Assembly: GCF_026343955.1 (NCBI RefSeq)
Contig: NZ_JAPKNI010000001.1
Span: 744,001-808,000, forward strand
Direction: 5' to 3'
DNA length: 64,000 nucleotides
From: Kaistia defluvii
Lineage (GTDB): Bacteria > Pseudomonadota > Alphaproteobacteria > Rhizobiales > Kaistiaceae
A model generated the notes under the pieces. The model had not been told where the DNA came from. It made no database searches and was given only the letters and a program-made list of their open reading frames with translations. Position 1 is the stretch's first letter; every line of letters starts with the position of its first letter. Positions 27,159-36,059 of the stretch are shown here, piece by piece. The position numbers and the translations under genes were made by a program.

Positions 27159-27956
27159 TTAGCGGAGGGTTTCTGGCGCCCAGGGGGCGATATGGCGGGT
27201 GGCGATCTCGACGACGGCGCGGACCAGGACGGCCATGGCGGCGAGGATGACCAGAGCCGCGAAGACGACATCGGTCTGCGCCCGGCCATTGGCCATCAGC
27301 ATGGCGTAGCCAAGCCCGGACGACGCGCCGACCCATTCGCCGATCAGCGCGCCGACCGGCGCATAGACGGCGGCAACCCGCAGCCCGGAGGCCAGCGCCG
27401 GCAGCGCGTCGGGAACACGCAGATAGAGGATTTCCTGCCAGCGCTTCGCCCGGTAGAGCCGGCTCAGATCGACGAGCCCGGCCTCCGTCCGCGCCAGACC
27501 GTCATGGAAGGCGGAAGCAACGGGGAAGAAGATCGCAATCGTCGCCATCACGATCTTCGAGCCGATGCCGAAGCCGAACCAGAGAACCAGCAAGGGTGCG
27601 ATGGCGAAGACCGGAAACGCCTGGGTGACGATCAGCAGCGGCATCAGGATGCGGCGGATTGCCGGCACGAAGGTCATCACCAGCGCCAGCACGATGCCGG
27701 CCAGGGCGCCGGTGATCAGCCCGGAGACCGTCTCGATCAGCGTGGTGACGGCATCGCGCCGCCAGAGATCGGGGCGCTCGACCAGGGCGCGCCAGACGCG
27801 CGAGGGCGGCGGCAGCATGAAGGGCGGCGGCGCGAAGATGAGGATGACCGCCTGCCAGATGGCGACGAGCGCCACGGCGACGACGAGAGCCCGCACGATG
27901 CCGGCGATCCAGCCGCGCCGCCCGTCTCCCGCTTCAAATTCAGCCCTTGCCGCCAT
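27159..27956 (-). CDS. thiX: Thiamine-pyrimidine ABC transporter permease (ThiX-like)
   Basis: A 265-residue inner-membrane permease of the BPD_transp_1 family with about six helices and the EAA-type loop (RLYRAKRWQEILYLRVPDAL, then PALASGLRVAAVYAPVGALI). It sits first behind the TPP riboswitch. The start at 27956 (MAARAEF) is preferred because GGAGGAG lies ten bases upstream; the earlier ATG at 27992 has no ribosome site. Partner of ThiY; the ATP-binding subunit ThiZ is not encoded here. Confidence 0.9.
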   Translation of the reverse strand: MAARAEFEAGDGRRGWIAGIVRALVVAVALVAIWQAVILIFAPPPFMLPPPSRVWRALVERPDLWRRDAVTTLIETVSGLITGALAGIVLALVMTFVPAIRRILMPLLIVTQAFPVFAIAPLLVLWFGFGIGSKIVMATIAIFFPVASAFHDGLARTEAGLVDLSRLYRAKRWQEILYLRVPDALPALASGLRVAAVYAPVGALIGEWVGASSGLGYAMLMANGRAQTDVVFAALVILAAMAVLVRAVVEIATRHIAPWAPETLR

Positions 27957-28033
27957 GGCGAAGCCGCTCCTCCGAAATACGGACGAGACCATGCCAATAG
28001 CGATGGGGGACGAGCAGACGTCGCGAACCAGCT

Positions 28034-28121
28034 TCCCGTCCCTTCGCCGGCATGACCCGGATCAGGTTCGAAGGGTTCGGCCCTAGGCCATCTCAGCTCG
28101 CGTCCGCGAACACCCCTCGGA
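28034..28121 (-). ncRNA. TPP riboswitch (THI element)
   Basis: On the minus strand the leader contains the conserved core: GAGGGGTGTTCGCGG, then GCTGAGATGG, then GAACCTGATCCGGGTCATGC and CGGCGAAGGGA. These are the CUGAGA and ACCUGAUC..GGG..AUGCCGGCGAAGGGA blocks of the thiamine pyrophosphate aptamer, with P1 closed by GAGGG/CCGTC-like ends. It starts about 80 bases upstream of thiX. With TPP bound, expression of thiXY should fall. Confidence 0.95.
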
Positions 28122-28178
28122 ATGGCCGAAGCATGGCCGAGGATGCGTGAACGTGCAAGGCCCGCGGCCGAAGAGCAG

Positions 28179-29096
28179 CTATGCAGTGCCGTTCAACGGC
28201 GTCGGACCGAGATGGACGCGGAGGGCGGAGGGGCGGCATTCGACGCGGAAGTGCCGCGTCCTCACAGGCTCGCCGTCGAGGTTGATGTGCAGTTCCTCCT
28301 GCGAATCGAATTCGATCCAGGAACTGCGGGTCTTGACCTGAAGGCTTTCGACTGCCGCCGCGCCCTGCCGCAGGATCTGCGTGAAGGCATCGAGCCGGGC
28401 GTCGCCGACCAGATCCGGCAGGATGGTGAGGTCGAGCAGGCCATCATCGATCCGCGCCCCGGGACACAGCACGATGCCACCGCCGGCCTGGCGGCCATTG
28501 CCGATGGCAAGCGCCAGGAAGCTGCCTTGCCACTCCAGGCCTTCGGCGCGGAAACGGCCCTGGCTCGCGGACAATTCGCGAAACCGGGTCACGCCGGTGA
28601 CGACATAGGCGAGACCACCCAGACGTCGCTTGAGTTCGGGATCGGTCTCGACGGTGACGCGCGACCCGAACCCTCCGGAGACGAGATTGATGAAGACGCG
28701 GCCATTCAGGCTACCGACGTCGATTGGCGACGCCGGCGCTTCGACGACCAGCCGAAGCGCGGCGGTCAGGTCGTCGACGGGAATGCCGGTGGAATGGGCG
28801 AAATCGTTGGCGGTGCCGAGCGGCAGGATCCCGAACGAGCAGGAATCGGGCGGTCCCGCCGCCAGCGCAGCGGCGAACACCTCGTTGACCGTGCCATCGC
28901 CGCCGCCGGCCACGATGCAATCCACGGCGCCACGATGAGCCTCGGCGACGGAGTCACGGGCGAACCGGGTGGCGTCGCCCACCTCCCACGTCACGCGAAC
29001 CTCGACGACATGACCATCGGCGCGGACGGCGCCGACCGCTTCGCGAACGCGCGGATCGCGCGCAGCCTTGCCATGCAGGATGAGCCGGATCTTCAT
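28179..29096 (-). CDS. YegS-like diacylglycerol/lipid kinase family protein
   Basis: A 305-residue DAGK-catalytic-fold protein. The nucleotide-binding signature CIVAGGGDGTVNEVFAAAL and the GILPLGTANDFAHSTGIP motif are intact, followed by VFINLVSGGFGSRV. Members phosphorylate diacylglycerol, sphingosine-like lipids or phosphatidylglycerol; the substrate cannot be told from sequence. The start at 29096 has AGGATG upstream; the upstream ATG at 29120 lies inside a direct repeat (GTCAGGATGAACCC). Confidence 0.88.
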   Translation of the reverse strand: MKIRLILHGKAARDPRVREAVGAVRADGHVVEVRVTWEVGDATRFARDSVAEAHRGAVDCIVAGGGDGTVNEVFAAALAAGPPDSCSFGILPLGTANDFAHSTGIPVDDLTAALRLVVEAPASPIDVGSLNGRVFINLVSGGFGSRVTVETDPELKRRLGGLAYVVTGVTRFRELSASQGRFRAEGLEWQGSFLALAIGNGRQAGGGIVLCPGARIDDGLLDLTILPDLVGDARLDAFTQILRQGAAAVESLQVKTRSSWIEFDSQEELHINLDGEPVRTRHFRVECRPSALRVHLGPTPLNGTA

Positions 29097-29139
29097 GGGT
29101 TCATCCTGACGAGGGTTCATCCTGGCGAGGCCGGAGACG

Positions 29140-30906
29140 CTACTTGTTGCCCCAGGCGGTCATCGCCTTGTCGAAGACCCGCTGGCCCGGAGTTCCCTTC
29201 TCGAATGTCAGGATCGCACGCTGATCGTTGTTGTAGACCAGCGGCAGGTCGATCCAGTTGCGCTCGCGCATCAGCCCGACATTCTGGGTCAGCGGACCGG
29301 CATCGTTCGAGAAGGCGATCCAGAAGAAGCCATCGGCGACCTTGGCGGCGGCGCCGTCGAGCGGCTGGCCACGCGATTCCTCGGTCGGCTTCATCACCAG
29401 CGCCGGCACGGACTTGATGCCGCCGCCGGCGAAATCGGCCGGCGTATCGACGACGATCTCGACGAGATGGCTGGCGGGAAGCGCCGGGTCGTTGTTCTTC
29501 CGGATGTTCAGCGTCACCTTCATGTTCTTCTCGGGAACATCCAGATTGGCCTGGATTTCCGGACCATTCGGCGAGTTGGCGTTGAACTTCCACGTGACGT
29601 TGGCATTCACGATCTTGACGTTCTGGCTGCCATCGGTCGGCTGTTCGTAGAGAATGGCCTTTTGGGCGACCAGCGATTCATCGGCGGTGCCCGCGTCCGA
29701 GGCGCTCGACGGGGCGGGAGCAGGCTCGCTGGCTGCGGGTGCCGCAGCGACGGGGCCCGTGCCCTCCGGCGTCATGACGCCGGCGAGCGGATCGGCTTCT
29801 TCGCCATCCGTAGCTGGCTGCGCCTCGACCGTGCGCACCGCCTTGGGCGCCTCTTCCGGGGCACCGCCCAGGCGATCCGCATTCTTGCTGCTGACGGGAG
29901 CGGATGCGGTCGGAACCGCGTCCTCGCTGAGAGTCGGCTTGGCGCCGGTATCGGCGGAAGAAATCAGGTCGCCGATGACATCCTTGACCACGCCGCGCTG
30001 CGACCAGGCGAGCGCGGCAATGCCGCCCAGCATCAGGCCGATCAGCACCAGCAGGATGAGGGTCGGCCAGCGCGACGGCTTGGCGCGCTCGACATAGACG
30101 GCGGGGCGCTCCACATCGCGGTTGCGCTCGCGGCGCGACGCCCGGCGCTCGCGCGGCTCGTCGAGACCGTCATTGTCCATGGGCGTGACGCGCATCGGCT
30201 CGGGCGCCCAATCGGCGTCGGCGCTGAAATGGCGGCCATCATCGCGATCGGCATCGACATCGAAGCGCGGCTCGTCGATCGGATCGGCGGCCACCATGGG
30301 CGGCTCGCGACGGCCCTGCGGCGCGGCGCGATCATAGGCGCTCGGCTTGGTGGGCGAAACCTGCGGCCATTGCGGCTGCACCGGCGGTGGCTGCCGCACG
30401 GGCGGCGCAGGCGGCGCCTGCTCGGGTTCGGGTTCGTGCCAGACGGGTTCGGGTTCAGGCTCCTCCCCGTCATCGATGTCGGAATACACATCCTGCGGAG
30501 GCGGCGCGGGCGGCGGCGCGACAGCTGCCGGCGCCGGGGACGGCGCGGGCGGCGGCGGCGGCGCTACGGCCTCTTCCAGCTCGTGCTCGAGCTCGTCGGC
30601 ATATTCGGATTCGTCCAGCGATTCCGGCTCGGCGGGAACCGCCAGCGCCTCGGCAACGGCCGCCGCGGCGCTGACGCGAACCGGAGCCGGGCGCGCGGCG
30701 CTCGCCTCGCGCTCGACCTTGCGGATCGCCTCTTCCAGTTCCAGGCGCTGGCGCGAGATCTCGGACGTGGTCAGCGGTGGGTCGATGGATTTCAGCTGTC
30801 CGATCAGCGCCGTGCGCGCCTTGTCGTAAACTGAACGACGCGCGTCGCCGGATTCGCTCTCGAACCCGGAAACCGCCTTTTTCAATACCGCGTAATAGTC
30901 GGTCAT
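29140..30906 (-). CDS. Large Pro/Glu-rich bitopic membrane protein, conserved in Rhizobiales
   Basis: A 588-residue protein in three zones. The N-terminal ~75 residues (MTDYYAVLKKAVSGFESESG, RSVYDKARTALIGQLKSID) are helical and strongly conserved in Rhizobiales. A ~210-residue acidic, proline-rich linker follows (VAPPPPPAPSPAPAAVAPPP). One membrane helix (WPTLILLVLIGLMLGGIAAL, about residues 285-305) leads to a periplasmic Pro/Ala linker and a folded C-terminal domain of ~160 residues (KIVNANVTWKFNANSPNGPE, KVADGFFWIAFSNDAGPLTQ). Function is unknown. The long linkers suggest it spans from cytoplasm to deeper periplasm. It is 51 bases upstream of purA's stop on the same strand. Confidence 0.82.
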   Translation of the reverse strand: MTDYYAVLKKAVSGFESESGDARRSVYDKARTALIGQLKSIDPPLTTSEISRQRLELEEAIRKVEREASAARPAPVRVSAAAAVAEALAVPAEPESLDESEYADELEHELEEAVAPPPPPAPSPAPAAVAPPPAPPPQDVYSDIDDGEEPEPEPVWHEPEPEQAPPAPPVRQPPPVQPQWPQVSPTKPSAYDRAAPQGRREPPMVAADPIDEPRFDVDADRDDGRHFSADADWAPEPMRVTPMDNDGLDEPRERRASRRERNRDVERPAVYVERAKPSRWPTLILLVLIGLMLGGIAALAWSQRGVVKDVIGDLISSADTGAKPTLSEDAVPTASAPVSSKNADRLGGAPEEAPKAVRTVEAQPATDGEEADPLAGVMTPEGTGPVAAAPAASEPAPAPSSASDAGTADESLVAQKAILYEQPTDGSQNVKIVNANVTWKFNANSPNGPEIQANLDVPEKNMKVTLNIRKNNDPALPASHLVEIVVDTPADFAGGGIKSVPALVMKPTEESRGQPLDGAAAKVADGFFWIAFSNDAGPLTQNVGLMRERNWIDLPLVYNNDQRAILTFEKGTPGQRVFDKAMTAWGNK

Positions 30907-30957
30907 CGTCCCATTCTACTAACTACACGTCCGAACCGGCGCCTGTGATCGACAACC

Positions 30958-32250
30958 TCAGTCCTGAAACGGATCCTGAACCAGAATTGTATCGTCACGT
31001 TCCGGACTGGTCGACAGGAGCGCAACGGGCGCGCCGATCAATTCCTCGACGTGGCGGACATATTTTACGGCCTGCGCCGGCAAATCGTTCCAGCTACGGG
31101 CACCGGCGGTCGTATCCTTCCAACCTTCCAGCGTCTCGTAGATCGGCTCGACCCGGGCCTGTGCGGCCTGCGAAGCCGGAAGATAGTCGATTTCGCGACC
31201 ATCCAGCCTATATCCAACGCAAATCTTGATTTCTTCAAGGCCGTCGAGAACATCGAGCTTCGTCAGCGCGATTCCGGTGATGCCGGAGGTGCGGATCGTC
31301 TGGCGCACCAGCACGGCGTCGAACCAGCCGCAGCGACGCTTGCGGCCCGTGACGGTGCCGAATTCATGGCCGCGCGTGCCGAGGAAATCGCCGATCTCGC
31401 CGGTCTGCTCGGTCGGGAACGGGCCCTCGCCGACGCGCGTCGTATAGGCCTTGGTGATGCCGAGCACATAGCCGACCGCGCCCGGACCGACGCCCGAACC
31501 CGTCGAGGCCTGGCCGGCGACGGTGTTGGACGAGGTCACGAACGGATAGGTGCCATGGTCGATGTCGAGCAGCGCGCCCTGCGCGCCTTCGAACAGGATG
31601 CGCTTGCCGGCGCGGCGCTCGCGGTCGAGCAGCTGCCAGACCGAATCCATGAACGGCAGAACCTTGTCGGCGACCGAGGCGAGCTCTTCGTAGAGCGTCT
31701 CCGCCAGAATCTCTTCCTGACCAAGACCACGGCGCAGCGCATTGTGATGCGCCAGCAGCCGCTCGATCTTGTCGCGAAGCGCCGGTAGATCGGCGAGATC
31801 CATGACGCGGATGGCGCGACGGCCGACCTTGTCCTCGTAGGCCGGGCCGATGCCGCGCTTGGTGGTGCCGATGCGGGTGCCGGAATTGCTGTTTTCGCGG
31901 AACGCGTCGAGCTCGCGGTGCAGCGACAGGATCAGCGCGGCATTCTCGGCGATGCGGAGATTGTCCGGCGAGACGGCAACGCCCTGTGCGGCCAGGCGGC
32001 CGATCTCGGCCACCAGCGCATGCGGGTCGACGACGACGCCATTGCCGATGACGCCCATCTTGCCCGGACGCACGACGCCGGACGGCAGCAGGCTGAGCTT
32101 GTAGGAAACGCCGTCGATGACGAGCGTGTGGCCGGCGTTATGTCCGCCCTGGAAGCGCACGACGATATCGGCGCGCTCGGAGAGCCAGTCGACAATCTTG
32201 CCCTTGCCTTCGTCGCCCCATTGCGATCCGACGACGACTACATTCGCCAT
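30958..32250 (-). CDS. purA: Adenylosuccinate synthetase
   Basis: Forms adenylosuccinate from IMP and aspartate using GTP. The 430-residue enzyme has the GTP-binding [15 protein letters not shown] loop, the catalytic His in [24 protein letters not shown] and [10 protein letters not shown]. The ATG at 32250 ([10 protein letters not shown]) is chosen as in all family members, although the frame stays open to 32391. It stands alone with a 150-bp upstream gap. Confidence 0.97.
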   Translation of the reverse strand: MANVVVVGSQWGDEGKGKIVDWLSERADIVVRFQGGHNAGHTLVIDGVSYKLSLLPSGVVRPGKMGVIGNGVVVDPHALVAEIGRLAAQGVAVSPDNLRIAENAALILSLHRELDAFRENSNSGTRIGTTKRGIGPAYEDKVGRRAIRVMDLADLPALRDKIERLLAHHNALRRGLGQEEILAETLYEELASVADKVLPFMDSVWQLLDRERRAGKRILFEGAQGALLDIDHGTYPFVTSSNTVAGQASTGSGVGPGAVGYVLGITKAYTTRVGEGPFPTEQTGEIGDFLGTRGHEFGTVTGRKRRCGWFDAVLVRQTIRTSGITGIALTKLDVLDGLEEIKICVGYRLDGREIDYLPASQAAQARVEPIYETLEGWKDTTAGARSWNDLPAQAVKYVRHVEELIGAPVALLSTSPERDDTILVQDPFQD

Positions 32251-32400
32251 TGAGACTTCCCTTTTCGACGTCCAGCCACTGCCTGTGCCGCAATGCGCGG
32301 CGCGCGATAGACTTCGCCCCGGCAGGCCGCCAGGACGAAGCGCGCGGACTATATAGACTCCCTCTGCCCGGCGCGACCCCCGCCGGAGCATGTCAGGCCC

Positions 32401-34059
32401 TCAATTCTCCCAGAATACGTCCTGATCGGCCGGCCAGCTGATGGCAAAGGCGTGGGTGATCTCCTTTGTTTCGCCGGCGGCATAATCATAGCCCCAGGCC
32501 ACCACCCCGCGCCTGCCGTCCACGGCGCGCGCGGTCGGCGGCGTCGCCTCCGGCAAAGCCTGCACGGTTATGGTCTTGGCCTCGGATACGGGAAGCTGGT
32601 CCAGCACCACGATCGCGATCGGCCGGGCGTGCCGATTCTCGACCTGGATGCGATAGCGTCGCTCGTCGGTCTTCTCCGACGAGATCAGCCCGCGCTCGCC
32701 GGTCTTGCGCTCCAGCGTCGTGCGGGTGACGGCGACCTTGTCGTCAATGCCGAAGCCCAGCGTCAGCTCCGCATTGGGCGCGGTGAAGGCAAGCGGCACG
32801 GTGCCCGCGAAAGCACCGTCGCGATACAGCACCGCATGGCCGCCGACATAGGGCGCGCCGGACGTATTGCGGAAGCGCGCTGTCAGATAGGCGGCATCGC
32901 TGACTGCCGGCACGGCGCGCACCTCCAGCGTCGGCGCGAGTTTCTCCGTGGCGATCCGCACCGATCGGCTGCCCTCCCCCGAAGCGACCGTAACGGGATC
33001 CGTTATCCGGTACTCGGCGCGGAAGTCGCCGAAATCGCCGACCGCCTCGGCCTGGAATATCCCGTCGGCGGCGCCGCCAGCGGCCTCCATCTTGGAGCGC
33101 GCCGGGGGAACGGGCGCGGGGCGCGCCAGAGCCATCGATTCGCGCGCCTCGTCCTGGGCGAAACGCGGCGCGAAGCGCACGACGCTTTCGCCAAGCTCCG
33201 GCGGCTGCGTGCCTTCCGCCGGCCGCGTCGTCGACAGCGTCAGCGCCACGCCGGACCAATTCTCGCCTGTCTCCTGGTGCAGTTCGGCCCGGCGGACCAG
33301 TTCCAGCTTCGGCTCGGCCGCCGATTCGCCGAGCGCGAGCGAGATGTCATAGGCCGGGCTCCAGCCCGCCGATTGCGTGCGATAGCCGAGCGTCAGCTTG
33401 CCGGTCGCCGCCTGATTGGCCAGCAGCTCGATCCGCGCCTCAAGCTTTGGTGCCGCAACCGGCAGGTCGTCCAGCGCGGCCTGCCGGGTCGCGAGCGTCT
33501 TCTCGATGCCGCGCCGGTCGATGGCGATCGCCGCGCGCTGCTGGTCGATCTTCTCCCGCTCGAGGCCGAGACCTTCGGCGGTCTGGACCCAGTCGCCGAT
33601 CGACTTGCCCTCGGCCATGCCCTTGGCGAGCCCCTGCGGCACGCTCTCGGCCAGCTGGTCGATGAATTTCACGCGCAGATCCAGCGCCGCGCGCTTGTCG
33701 TCGAGCGCGCCGAGCCGGTCGCGCAGCGCCTCGATCTCGGCCTCGATCGCCGCGCGCGCCGGATCGGCGTCCGCATCCGCCTTGGCGGCGCGCGTCTCGA
33801 CCGAACGGATGGTGACGCCGCCCGCCGCCAGGCCCTCGACCCGCAGGCTGTCGGCGACCATGTCGGCCGGCAGGTCATCCGCCACCAGCACGCTGACGCC
33901 GGGCGGCACCGAGAACGCAGCCTCGCGAAGCACCGCCGCCCCTTGCGGATGCACGGTCACGGCGGTGATCCGGCTGCCGAGCGGCAGATCGGCGGCGTGC
34001 ACATTCGCACTGGAGGCGGCCAGCACCGCCAGCGTCAGAGCGAGGATTGTCTTGGCCAT
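32401..34059 (-). CDS. DUF4140/DUF4139 protein (MuiA-like)
   Basis: A 552-residue secreted protein: signal peptide MAKTILALTLAVLAASSANV cleaved after VHAA, a DUF4140 beta-domain (LGSRITAVTVHPQGAAVLRE), a coiled-coil segment (EAEIEALRDRLGALDDKRAA) and a long DUF4139 domain (LTLGYRTQSAGWSPAYDISL ... ITHAFAISWPADQDVFWEN). Family members such as mucoidy inhibitor A are of unclear function. GGGGAAG precedes the chosen ATG at 34059. The frame is open further but without support. Confidence 0.88.
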   Translation of the reverse strand: MAKTILALTLAVLAASSANVHAADLPLGSRITAVTVHPQGAAVLREAAFSVPPGVSVLVADDLPADMVADSLRVEGLAAGGVTIRSVETRAAKADADADPARAAIEAEIEALRDRLGALDDKRAALDLRVKFIDQLAESVPQGLAKGMAEGKSIGDWVQTAEGLGLEREKIDQQRAAIAIDRRGIEKTLATRQAALDDLPVAAPKLEARIELLANQAATGKLTLGYRTQSAGWSPAYDISLALGESAAEPKLELVRRAELHQETGENWSGVALTLSTTRPAEGTQPPELGESVVRFAPRFAQDEARESMALARPAPVPPARSKMEAAGGAADGIFQAEAVGDFGDFRAEYRITDPVTVASGEGSRSVRIATEKLAPTLEVRAVPAVSDAAYLTARFRNTSGAPYVGGHAVLYRDGAFAGTVPLAFTAPNAELTLGFGIDDKVAVTRTTLERKTGERGLISSEKTDERRYRIQVENRHARPIAIVVLDQLPVSEAKTITVQALPEATPPTARAVDGRRGVVAWGYDYAAGETKEITHAFAISWPADQDVFWEN

Positions 34060-34189
34060 CGGGCTTCCCCTACATGATGAAGCGCCGCCACCCATGGAAC
34101 GCCGGCGCGCTTCCTGCCGCATAACGCGCGATTGTGGTATCGCCGCGCCACAATTGCGCGAATTCCATGAAAAGCGGCGCTGCACCGTC

Positions 34190-34702
34190 TCAGGCGATGC
34201 CGTTTTCCTTTTTCCATTTGCGCAATCGTCCCCGTGCGTTGGCATAGGGCGAGGATGTGTTGAACTGGATCATCCGGCCCATGGTGTAGGTCTCGTACCA
34301 GGGGGCGCCATAGAGCGCGGCATCGTTCTGGCGCTCGATAAGCTCGATGATACGGGCCTTGGCATCGGCGAGACGCCTCAGCAATTCGTCGAAGGGCACG
34401 TCCTCGTAGTCGGCGTAGAATTTCTGCGCCAGCGCACCGAGCTGGTTCCATCGATAGCCGGTCTCGGGAAAATCGACGGGCAGGCCGGCGTCACGCCGCG
34501 CATGCCACTTCAGCACAAGCTCGTTCCACCCCGTCAGATAAGCGACGAGATCGTGCACGCTGATCCGCGTATCCCGGACATGCCCTTCCAGCGTCTTTTC
34601 GGCCGTCCGGCCGGACGGCACGGTCGAGAGGTCCTGCATCAGCCTGGCGAAGCTGGATTCGATCGCCTCCACAAGCTCAGCCTTGCTGGTCGGAACCGCC
34701 AT
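34190..34702 (-). CDS. ClbS/DfsB family four-helix-bundle protein
   Basis: A 170-residue protein of the ClbS/DfsB (DUF1706) family: SKAELVEAIESSFARLMQDL, VHDLVAYLTGWNELVLKWH, and YTMGRMIQFNTSSPYANARG match the conserved segments, the last carrying the family's NTxSPYxxxRxR end. ClbS hydrolyses the genotoxin colibactin; most members are uncharacterised. The ATG at 34702 has GGAG nine bases upstream; an in-frame ATG at 34717 is an alternative. Divergent from the EamA transporter. Confidence 0.85.
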   Translation of the reverse strand: MAVPTSKAELVEAIESSFARLMQDLSTVPSGRTAEKTLEGHVRDTRISVHDLVAYLTGWNELVLKWHARRDAGLPVDFPETGYRWNQLGALAQKFYADYEDVPFDELLRRLADAKARIIELIERQNDAALYGAPWYETYTMGRMIQFNTSSPYANARGRLRKWKKENGIA

Positions 34703-34862
34703 GAACCGTGTCTCCATCCTCATCAGCCCGAAGGCATAGCCATGCCGCCGCGCCGGTGCAAACCCGGACAAGGAAGGTTCCCGGCAACCCGGCGGGGCGT
34801 TGGCGCTTGGCAGCGACCGCCCGACAGCGCTATCCAGACGTTCCGCTGTCCGAGGCCAGTTC

Positions 34863-35792
34863 ATGTCATTGCTTTCGCGAGCCTTCGCCTGGTTGTTCAA
34901 CCGGCCCTATCTGCTGCTCGCCCTCACCTTCCTGTTCTGGGCGATCAACATCGTGCTCGGCCGTTATGTCGCCGGCAGCATACCGCCGGTCGCGCTGGCG
35001 CAGGTGCGCTGGGCCGGGGCATCGCTGATCATCCTGCCCTTCGCCTGGCCGCGTCTGAAACGCGACTGGCCGGCGATCCGCGGCAGCTTCGCCGTGATGC
35101 TTCTGCTCGCCGCCTCCGGCATTGGCGCCTACAACACGCTCGCCTATTACGGGCTGCAATATACCGAGGCGCTGAACGGCCTGCTGATGCAGTCGATCGC
35201 GCCGCTGGTCATCGGCCTCTGGTCGCTGATCCTGTTCCGCGATCGCATGACGGCGGCCCAGATCACCGGCGTCTGCCTGTCGCTTGGCGGCGTCGTCCTG
35301 ATCATCTGCCGCGGCGATCCGGGCGTTCTCCTGCACATGACGCTCAATATCGGCGACATCATCATGCTGGTGGCGATCAGCTGCTACGGCTTCTATTCGG
35401 CCCTGCTGAAGAAGGGGCCGCGCATCCACTATCTGTCGATGCTGGGCTTCACGATACCCGCCGGGGCCGCGATGATCCTGCCCTTCTGCCTGTGGGAGAT
35501 CGCATCGGGCAAGGTCATGCACGCGACGCCGCTGACCTTCGCGGTGCTCGCCTATGTCGTCGTAATACCGTCGGTCGTCGCCTACATGTTCTTCAATCGC
35601 GGCGTCGCCCTGATCGGCCCCAACCGCGCCGGGCCGTTCTTCCACCTGCTGCCGGTGTTCGGCTCGATCATCGCCATCCTGTTCCTCGGCGAACAGCCGC
35701 GCTGGTACCACGGCGCCGGCTACGCGCTGATCCTTGGCGGCATCGCGCTGGCGCAGCTGAGCCTCGCCAGGATTCGGTCGTTCGGGCGGTAG
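34863..35792 (+). CDS. EamA/DMT superfamily transporter
   Basis: A 309-residue inner-membrane protein with about ten hydrophobic segments in two EamA repeats (first: FLFWAINIVLGRYVAGSIPP; second: LVAISCYGFYSALLKKGPRI). DMT proteins export or import small metabolites; the substrate is unknown. The ATG at 34863 lies behind a moderate AGGCCAG-type site. The frame is open upstream, without a start signal. Confidence 0.9.
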   Translation: MSLLSRAFAWLFNRPYLLLALTFLFWAINIVLGRYVAGSIPPVALAQVRWAGASLIILPFAWPRLKRDWPAIRGSFAVMLLLAASGIGAYNTLAYYGLQYTEALNGLLMQSIAPLVIGLWSLILFRDRMTAAQITGVCLSLGGVVLIICRGDPGVLLHMTLNIGDIIMLVAISCYGFYSALLKKGPRIHYLSMLGFTIPAGAAMILPFCLWEIASGKVMHATPLTFAVLAYVVVIPSVVAYMFFNRGVALIGPNRAGPFFHLLPVFGSIIAILFLGEQPRWYHGAGYALILGGIALAQLSLARIRSFGR

Positions 35793-35840
35793 CTTTCATT
35801 TCCTGTCTTTCCCGCTGTCTCGCCCGCTTCCCCACCCTCG

Positions 35841-35947
35841 CCGTCATCCCGGGCGCAGACCCGGGATCCATTCAGCCGGGTTTCCAGCCGCGTCAAACGC
35901 CTTAAAAACGGGGCTGCATGGATCCTCGCCTTCGCGAGGATGACGGC
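35841..35947. repeat. Intergenic palindrome, CGTCATCCCGG/ATCCAT type (copy 1)
   Basis: The left end CCGTCATCCCGGGC...CCGGGATCCAT and the right end ATGGATCCTCGCC...GAGGATGACGG are inverted copies around ~40 bases. Each arm has an inner hairpin (CCCGG..CCGGG; CTCGCCTTCGCGAG). A second copy lies at 37678-37765. Confidence 0.82.
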
Positions 35948-35999
35948 GGTGGCGGGTCGAGCCGCCGGCTCTTGCTGCGCGAAAGCCGCTGAAAACACA

Positions 36000-36032
36000 G
36001 ACAAAGAAGGGGCGACGGTTGCCCGTCGCCCC
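36000..36032 (-). terminator. Intrinsic terminator of serA
   Basis: On the minus strand GGGGCGACGG, loop GCAA, CCGTCGCCCC, then TTCTTTGT, about 28 bases after the serA stop. Confidence 0.85.
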
Positions 36033-36059
36033 TCTTCATTCCGGCAATAGAGCCTGGTC

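Noticed and set aside
29096-29125. Direct repeat ATGAACCC near the lipid-kinase start, considered as a regulatory repeat
   Set aside because: Two short copies only; best explained as alternative start context.
30000-30800. Low-complexity repeat region that might be a tandem repeat array or CRISPR
   Set aside because: It is the Pro/Glu-rich coding arm of the gene at 29140-30906; repeats are irregular codon runs with no spacers.
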